Shown one piece after another: positions 59,130-64,000 of a stretch of 64,000 nt of DNA (its first letter is position 1; the number at the start of each line of letters is the position of its first letter). The notes under the pieces were generated by a model that worked only from the letters and a program-made list of their open reading frames with translations, did not search any database and was not told the origin of the DNA. Both the position numbers and the translations under genes were made by a program. The stretch lies in contig JBIOUX010000150.1 of NCBI GenBank assembly GCA_044867425.1, forward strand, positions 3,052 through 67,051. Direction: 5' to 3'. Origin of the DNA: CAWBJP01 sp044867425. Its GTDB lineage: Bacteria; Actinomycetota; Acidimicrobiia; IMCC26256; BP-133.

Positions 59130-59798
59130 ATGGCAACCTCCCCGACCGAGACCCGTAGCCGGCGCCGCCGGCGCAGCGATGGCGAACGGACCCACGCCGC
59201 CATTCTGGAGGTCGCCACCCAAGTGGCGTCAGTGGAAGGGATTCACGGGCTGACCATCGGGCGCCTGGCGGAGGCGCTCGGCGTCAGCAAGAGCGGTCTG
59301 TACGCACACTTCGGCTCCAAGGAGCAGCTCCAGCTGGAGACGATCGCGGCGGCCGAGTCGATCTTCAACGAGGAAGTCCTGCGCCCGGCGCTCGAGGCCC
59401 CCGAAGGGCTCCGGAGGCTGGAAGCGCTCGGCGAGGCGTTCTTCTCCTATGTCGAGCGCCAGGTCTTTCCCGGCGGATGCTTCTTCGCGTCGCTCCTGCC
59501 GGAGATGGATGCACGCTCGGGCCCGATCCATGACTGGGTCGTGGAGGCGGAGCAGACGTGGCAAGGAGGGCTCGTGGAGATGATCCGGGAGGCGCAGCGC
59601 AGCGCCGAGATCGCGGGCGACGTCGACGTGGAGGAACTGGCCTTCCAACTGCGAGGGTGTCTCGAGCTGGGCAACTACCACTTCGTCCTCTTCCGGGATC
59701 CCCGCGCCCTCGATCTCGCACGAAGGGCGTTCGCCGCCAATCTGGAGCGGGCGCAGAAGGCGCACGGGCGCAGACGACCTGAAAGGGGGCCTTCCTGA
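59130..59798 (+). CDS. TetR-family regulator
   Basis: The 222-residue protein has an Arg-rich N-terminus, the TetR HTH (AAILEVATQVASVEGIHG, IGRLAEALGVSKSGLYAHFG) and a helical ligand-binding domain with FPGGCFFASLLPEMDARS. This is the TetR_C group often linked to electrophile or redox stress. It overlaps the hydroquinone-reductase gene by one base (TGATG) and is divergent from the VOC-SnoaL pair, so it probably controls both sets. Confidence 0.86.
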   Translation: MATSPTETRSRRRRRSDGERTHAAILEVATQVASVEGIHGLTIGRLAEALGVSKSGLYAHFGSKEQLQLETIAAAESIFNEEVLRPALEAPEGLRRLEALGEAFFSYVERQVFPGGCFFASLLPEMDARSGPIHDWVVEAEQTWQGGLVEMIREAQRSAEIAGDVDVEELAFQLRGCLELGNYHFVLFRDPRALDLARRAFAANLERAQKAHGRRRPERGPS

Positions 59799-60808
59799 TG
59801 ACCACCGTCAACCACGCTCGAGCCGCCAGTCCCGTCGACTTCGACACCTACGGCGACTACGGCCAGCAGATCTTCGACCGCACCCGAGGCGGGGGCGGCG
59901 CCTTCCAGCGACCGGCTTATCCGTTCCAGGGTCGGATCACGGCCGACGGATCGAGCGGTTACCGGGCCGAGCCGGGCCGGTACCACCTCTACATCTCGTG
60001 GGCGTGCCCGTGGGCCCAACGCAGCGCCATCGTCCGTCAGTTGAAGGGCCTCGAGGAGATCGTGACCCTCTCGGCGGTCGATCCGGTACGGGACGGCCGG
60101 GGCTGGGCGTTCCGCGACGGACGGGGGCACTCCCTGGATCCCGTCAACGGCTGCGCCCTCTTGCGGGAGGCCTACGAAGCGACCGAGCCAGGCTATGAAG
60201 GTCACGCCTCGGTGCCGGTCCTGTGGGACCGCAGGACAGGCAGGATCGTGAGCAACAACTTCCCGGACATCACCATCGACCTGGGCACCCAGTTCGAGGC
60301 CTGGGCGGACACGTCAGTCGACCTGTATCCCGAAGCCCTCCGAGCGGAGATCGACGCCACCAACGCCCTCGTCTACGAGAACATCAACGACGGCGTCTAC
60401 CGGACGGGCTTCGCCGGAACGCAACCGGCCTACGAGGACGCGGTGGCGCGGGTCTTCCGGGCCCTCGACGAACTGGAGGGCCGCCTCGCCACGCAGCGGT
60501 TCCTGGTTGGTGACCAGCTCACCGAGGCCGACGTCCGCTTGTGGGTGACCCTGGCCCGCTTCGATTCGGTCTACTACTCGCACTTCAAGGTGAACCTGCG
60601 CCGTCTGACCGACTACCCGAACCTCTGGGCCTACGCCCGTGATCTCTACTCGCGGCCCGCCTTCCGCCAGACGACCGACTTCGACCACATCAAGCGCCAT
60701 TACTTCGGTACCCATTCTCATCTCAACCCCAGCCGGATCGTGCCCGCCGGGCCCACCCTCGATTGGGACGCCCCTCACCGCCGGGACAGGCTGACGCCGC
60801 GAGGGTGA
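59798..60808 (+). CDS. Glutathionyl-hydroquinone-reductase-like (Xi-class GST) protein
   Basis: The 336-residue protein matches the Xi-class transferases: SWACPWAQRSAIVRQLKGLE with the catalytic Cys of CPWA, VPVLWDRRTGRIVSNNFPDI, YENINDGVYRTGFAGTQPAY and a helical C-terminal domain. These enzymes remove thiol groups from conjugated hydroquinones. Actinobacteria usually make mycothiol, so the thiol partner may differ. It is co-translated with TetR. Confidence 0.85.
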   Translation: MTTVNHARAASPVDFDTYGDYGQQIFDRTRGGGGAFQRPAYPFQGRITADGSSGYRAEPGRYHLYISWACPWAQRSAIVRQLKGLEEIVTLSAVDPVRDGRGWAFRDGRGHSLDPVNGCALLREAYEATEPGYEGHASVPVLWDRRTGRIVSNNFPDITIDLGTQFEAWADTSVDLYPEALRAEIDATNALVYENINDGVYRTGFAGTQPAYEDAVARVFRALDELEGRLATQRFLVGDQLTEADVRLWVTLARFDSVYYSHFKVNLRRLTDYPNLWAYARDLYSRPAFRQTTDFDHIKRHYFGTHSHLNPSRIVPAGPTLDWDAPHRRDRLTPRG

Positions 60809-61068
60809 CTGGCCGGGCGAGCCTCGGCGCCGGCGTCATCCCGCACCATGAGCCAGCCTCCGAGGCCCATCAGCACCAGGCCCAGGCCTCCGAGCTACCA
60901 CCAGCTGGCGAAGGTGACGATGGATACGAACACCCCGGCCACCAGGAGTGCCGGAGCCAGCCAGCGGGGAGCGAAGGGCCGCGGCGGTCGGTCACCACGG
61001 TCGAGGAACTCCAGGACCTCACCGGCTGGTTCGTCGCCGCCTCGCCTCTCCGGGGCAGCTTTACGCTG
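60775..61068 (-). pseudogene. Interrupted two-TM membrane ORF
   Basis: A minus-strand frame encodes EVLEFLDRGDRPPRPF, a TM helix (APALLVAGVFVSIVTFASWW), an in-frame TAG at 60895-60897, then a second hydrophobic helix (GGLGLVLMGLGGWLMV) and a charged tail ending at TGA 60775-60777. No ATG, GTG or TTG precedes the first helix after the upstream stop at 61069-61071. It looks like a small two-TM gene that has lost its start and gained an amber stop. It overlaps the 3' ends of both flanking genes. This is the only content of the 250-base gap. Confidence 0.45.
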
Positions 61069-62386
61069 TCACGGCGAAGAGACGCCACTCGCCGGGGACT
61101 CCCTTGAGCTCGTGGGTGCCCCGCTCGACGAAGCCGATCCTTGATCCGGCGACGAGATCCTTGACGGTGCTGGACACCAGAACCTCGCGGGCTTCGGCCA
61201 GGGCGGCCACCCGGGCGCCGGTATGCACGGCCAGGCCACCGACGTCGGAGCCCATGATCTCGCACTCGCCGGTGTGGACGCCGATGCGTACGTCGATGCC
61301 GAGCTGGCCGACGGCGTCGCGCGTGGCGCAGGCGCAGCTGATGGCCCGGCTCGGTGCGCTGAACGTGGCGAAGAACCCATCCCCGGTGGTCTTCACTTCC
61401 CGGCCGTCGAACCGCTTGAGCTCGCGGCGCACCGTCGCGTCGTGCGTGGCCAGCAGGTCACGCCACCGATGGTCGCCCAGCTCGGCGGCCCGGACCGTCG
61501 ACCCGACGATATCCGTGAACATGACCGTGGCCAGGACGCGGTTGGACCGGGTGTCGTGGCGGACCCCGGTGAGGAACTGCTCCATCTCGTCGAGGACCGG
61601 ATCGGGGTCGTACATCACCATGAGGTGGTCTTCCGAGGGGAACTCCACCATCTGCGCGCCCGGGATCCGCTGCGCCATGTGGCGGGCGGCCTTCACGTGG
61701 GCGACCCGCTCGCCGGTGGGGTGCAGGATGAGCGTCGGCGCGCTGATGGACGAGAGGATCTCGCGGCAGTCGAGTTGGCACAGCGCCTCGAGGACCGCCC
61801 TGGCCATGGCCGGGCTGGCCCCCATGCGTTGATACTTGCCCCAGGCGTACCGGAGCGCTTCGTTGTCGGCCTGACTGGGGGCGAAGAGCTCGATGAGCGC
61901 CGGTTCTCCCCAGTTGTCGTCGATGTCGTTCAGGAACTCGCTGATCTCTTCCCCGCTCCAGCCCCACTCCCAGTCGGCGGAGGCGCTGAACTTCGGTGAG
62001 GCACCGTAGAGGACGAGCGCGGTCGTCCGTTCCGGATGGGCGGCGGCGAACAGCAACGACATCGGCCCACCTTCGGAGACGCCGAAGAAGGCGGCCCGCT
62101 CGGATCCGACCGTGTTCATGAGTGCCACCACGTCGTCGACGCGTTCGTCGAGCGTCGGGACGTGGTCGATGGGGTCGGACAGTCCCGTGCCCCGTTTGTC
62201 CCAGAGGATGACGCGGGCGAAGGAGGCGAGACGTTCGAAGACTCGGGTCGTGCTGGGCATCTCCCAGTAGAACTCGAGGTTCGAGACGAATCCCGGAAGG
62301 AAGACGATGTCGAGAGGACCCTCACCAAGGACCTGGTAGGCGATTCTCCCGTCGCCGCTCTTGGCGTACCTGGTCTTTGGTTGCAC
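61061..62386 (-). CDS. Alpha/beta hydrolase fused to a class III adenylate cyclase
   Basis: The 441-residue paralogue of the protein at 13531-14871. The hydrolase part has FFGVSEGGPMSLLF (nucleophile Ser) and the late SEDHLMV motif. The cyclase part has FTDIVGSTVRAAELGDHRW, KTTGDGFFATF and VHTGARVAALA, again with His in place of Asn. It ends ELKGVPGEWRLFAVTA, almost identical to the paralogue. The GTG start follows a G-rich tract. It probably signals through cAMP in response to a small molecule bound by the hydrolase-like domain. Confidence 0.85.
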   Translation of the reverse strand: MQPKTRYAKSGDGRIAYQVLGEGPLDIVFLPGFVSNLEFYWEMPSTTRVFERLASFARVILWDKRGTGLSDPIDHVPTLDERVDDVVALMNTVGSERAAFFGVSEGGPMSLLFAAAHPERTTALVLYGASPKFSASADWEWGWSGEEISEFLNDIDDNWGEPALIELFAPSQADNEALRYAWGKYQRMGASPAMARAVLEALCQLDCREILSSISAPTLILHPTGERVAHVKAARHMAQRIPGAQMVEFPSEDHLMVMYDPDPVLDEMEQFLTGVRHDTRSNRVLATVMFTDIVGSTVRAAELGDHRWRDLLATHDATVRRELKRFDGREVKTTGDGFFATFSAPSRAISCACATRDAVGQLGIDVRIGVHTGECEIMGSDVGGLAVHTGARVAALAEAREVLVSSTVKDLVAGSRIGFVERGTHELKGVPGEWRLFAVTA

Positions 62387-62484
62387 GGCGCCCCCCCCGA
62401 GCCGACCAGTGCTGACGGCACGGTACCACCATGCCTCCGCCGGGCGGCGGGCGTCCCGCAGGAACGTGTCGAGCTGGGATATGA

Positions 62485-63378
62485 CTACGGCACCAAGCGC
62501 GAGGATGCGGCCAGGGCGCGCCAGTCGGGGTCGCCGTCGAAGGCGGGGTCGTTGGTGAGGTTCGTCGGGGCGGACCCGTCGGCGTTCATGACGAAGATCT
62601 CCCCGTTGCCCTTGCGCTCATACCGGCTGGACGTGCGGACGAAAGCGATCTTGGTGCCAACGGGTGACCAGACCGGGTCGATGTCATCCGGTGGTTCGTC
62701 CGTGAGTTTGGTCAGGGCGGTCCCGTCGGCGTTCATGGCCCACACGTCGGCGCCGGAGCGGGCGGGCCTTCTGAGGGCGATCTTCGTGCCGTCCGGCGAC
62801 CAGGCCGGGTCATCGTCGTAGTCCCGGCTGTTGGTGAGGTTGGTCTGCCCGGTCCCATCGGCATTCATGACGAAGATCTCGTAGTGGCGGGTCCGGTTGG
62901 TCCGGAAGGCGATCCGGGCTCCGTCCGGGGACCACGCCGGCTCGTCGTCGAGGCGGGCACTGTTGGTGATGTTGGTCGGGCCGGTTCCGTCGGCGTTCAT
63001 GACGAAGATCTCGGCGTCGCCGGTGCGGTTCGTTCTCCAGGCGATCTTCGTCCCGTCGGGCGACCACGCCGGCTCGTCGTCGAATCCGGAGTCGTTGGTC
63101 AGGTTGGTGGCCCCGGTGCCGTCAGCGTTCATGACGAAGATCTCGTAGTCATCGCCGGCCCGGTTGTGCACGAAGGCGATCTTCGTACCGTCCGGCGACC
63201 ACACCGGTTCCCGGTCGTCGGCCCGGTCATTGGTGAGCTGGGCCGGACCGCTCCCGTCGGCGTTCATGACGAAGATCTCGAAGTTGCCGGTGCGGTTGCT
63301 GGAGAAGACGATCGGGCCATTCCCGGGCCCGACCGCCTGAACAGACAGGGATGCCGAGGTCAGGAGCCCCGCGGTCAC
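62485..63378 (-). CDS. PD40/TolB-like beta-propeller protein with damaged 5' end
   Basis: Six tandem repeats of about 42 residues, each with EPAWSPDGTKIAFRTNR and YEIFVMNADGTG.TNLTN, form a WD40-like (PD40) propeller as in TolB. GTG 63378 is the only usable start, and it leaves a short hydrophobic leader without a basic N-region. The same frame runs upstream as SVSLATTGLGAAGLVTAGLL, a normal signal-peptide core, until about 63425, where insertion-sequence DNA begins. The original start has probably been removed by the insertion. Confidence 0.7.
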   Translation of the reverse strand: MTAGLLTSASLSVQAVGPGNGPIVFSSNRTGNFEIFVMNADGSGPAQLTNDRADDREPVWSPDGTKIAFVHNRAGDDYEIFVMNADGTGATNLTNDSGFDDEPAWSPDGTKIAWRTNRTGDAEIFVMNADGTGPTNITNSARLDDEPAWSPDGARIAFRTNRTRHYEIFVMNADGTGQTNLTNSRDYDDDPAWSPDGTKIALRRPARSGADVWAMNADGTALTKLTDEPPDDIDPVWSPVGTKIAFVRTSSRYERKGNGEIFVMNADGSAPTNLTNDPAFDGDPDWRALAASSRLVP

Positions 63379-63515
63379 GAGCCCGGCTGCTCCGAGCCCG
63401 GTGGTGGCGAGGCTGACCGAAATCGAGCCGCAAGCCCACGGCTTCAGCCGTGGGTCAAGGCGACACCCGGGGCGCAGCCCCGGAGGTAGTTGTCGTACCT
63501 GGCTGGGAGAATGGG

Positions 63516-63916
63516 GTGGTGAGCTACCGCTCGTCGAATAAGACGGTGTACTCGGCGAGGTACCACCTGGTCTGGTGCCCGAAGTACCGGCGTGGGGTGC
63601 TTGCCGGTGCCGTCGAGGAGCGCCTCAAGGAGATCCTCGGGCAGGTGGCCGAGGAGGTGGGGGCGGGGCGGAGATCCTCGAGGTCGAGGTGAGGCCCGAT
63701 CACGTCCACCTGCTCGTCGGGATCCCGCTGGCTGTGGCGCGGTGGGAGTGCATGCGGCTGGCCAAGGGCCGCTGGTCTCGGTTGCTGGGGGCGGAGTGCT
63801 CGGCGTGGCGCCGGTTGTCGTGGTGGTGGAGCCCGTCGTGGTTGTGTTCCACGGTGGGTGGGGCCCCGCTCGGGGTGGTCCGCGGTGACGTCGAGAACCA
63901 GCAGCGGGCGGCGTAG
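63516..63916 (+). pseudogene. tnpA: IS200-type TnpA transposase, frameshifted
   Basis: The N-terminal half reads SYRSSNKTVYSARYHLVWCP and KYRRGVLAGAVEERLKEILG. After EEVGA a tandem duplication of GGGCG (63661-63665 and 63666-63670) shifts the frame; removing one copy restores ILEVEVRPDHVHLLVGIP with the HUH motif HVH. The C-terminal part has STVGGAPLGVV and then RGDVENQQ, where related TnpA proteins usually have a Tyr in this helix, so the nucleophile also seems lost. The protein cannot be active as encoded. Confidence 0.78.
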
Positions 63917-63920
63917 GGCG

Positions 63921-64000
63921 GTGGCGTTCCGGTACCGGCTCTACCCGGCGGACGGCCAGGCCGTGGTCCTCGCCCGCCATGGTGCCGACGCCCGCTTCGT
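63921..64000 (+). CDS. tnpB: TnpB-family protein, N-terminus only
   Basis: From GTG 63921 the frame reads VAFRYRLYPADGQAVVLARH and GADARF up to the window edge. This matches the start of IS605 TnpB proteins (FRYRLYP..Q...L), the RNA-guided nucleases ancestral to Cas12. It begins four bases after the tnpA remnant's TAG. Whether the nuclease is intact cannot be seen. Confidence 0.7.
   Translation, partial: MAFRYRLYPADGQAVVLARHGADARF

Larger units (their letters stand above)
63431..64000 (+). mobile_element. IS200/IS605-type insertion sequence (left end, truncated by the window)
   Basis: The left end carries a perfect hairpin (63435-63443 with 63446-63454, CCCACGGCT/AGCCGTGGG) typical of the subterminal structures read by HUH transposases. 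A decayed tnpA and the start of a tnpB follow in the same direction, the usual IS605 order. The right end lies outside the window. Confidence 0.75.

Noticed and set aside
62560..63300. Regularly spaced DNA repeats, considered as a CRISPR-like array
   Set aside because: Period is about 126 bases and the repeats encode PD40 propeller blades in one frame; they are coding repeats.

Overview
The window reads as one contiguous stretch of chromosome from a high-GC actinobacterium, most likely class Acidimicrobiia. That placement is an inference. It rests on very GC-rich DNA, an actinobacterial respiratory block (ctaC-ctaD-ctaF plus ctaE-qcrC-qcrA-qcrB, with a diheme QcrC and an N-terminally extended QcrA), secreted proteins built from 'GYW...DGGIF.FGDA.F.GS' propeller repeats, and many apparently leaderless genes in which a TANNNT box lies 6 to 9 bases before the start codon. 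I found no rRNA, tRNA or CRISPR array. The only recognisable mobile element is a decayed IS200/IS605-type insertion at the right edge.

Left third (1-22.2 kb). After the tail of a repeat protein come a prenyltransferase/squalene-cyclase-like protein, a divergent MMPL transporter/MarR pair with two palindromic operators, and a long plus-strand run of cell-surface genes (4.2-12.3 kb). That run holds a secreted beta-propeller protein, a lipoprotein ending in a stand-alone SecD-head-like domain, and a five-gene cassette resembling a type VII (ESX) secretion cargo locus: a WXG protein, a hydrophobic cationic effector candidate, a two-TM protein, a DcrB/DUF1795-like protein and an EspG-like protein. 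Next are a stand-alone LigD polymerase, a hydrolase-adenylate cyclase fusion, an ABC-F ATPase, a second propeller protein, an arsenic pair (arsI/arsR) and a secreted subtilisin-like protease.

Respiration and signalling (22.2-38.6 kb). ctaC-ctaD-ctaF run on the plus strand, with a 37-codon ORF between ctaD and ctaF. A GGDEF-EAL gene follows and overlaps the end of the convergent ctaE-qcrC-qcrA-qcrB operon. Beyond are a copper-radical (galactose/glyoxal oxidase-like) protein, an ECF sigma/anti-sigma pair, an ATP-dependent DNA ligase and a second GGDEF-EAL gene.

Middle to right (38.7-53.5 kb). Here are an XRE regulator, OsmC, PIN-PhoH, a DacB-type carboxypeptidase, a crotonyl-CoA carboxylase/reductase-like gene, an M3 oligopeptidase, a GNAT acetyltransferase, a third GGDEF-EAL protein with a membrane-anchored sensor region, a bicovalent-flavin oxidase and an XRE/nucleotidyltransferase pair resembling a toxin-antitoxin module.

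Right end (53.5-64 kb). This part is more decayed: a cyclase-ATPase-TPR pseudogene, an interrupted two-TM ORF, a PD40 propeller gene whose 5' end meets an insertion sequence, and a TnpA pseudogene next to a TnpB start. Intact genes here include an amidohydrolase, a collagen-like protein, a TetR-controlled detoxification cluster and a second hydrolase-cyclase fusion. Nucleotide signalling is dense for one window: three GGDEF-EAL proteins, two intact class III cyclases and one broken cyclase. A 41-bp palindromic repeat occurs three times, each copy just upstream of a plus-strand gene.
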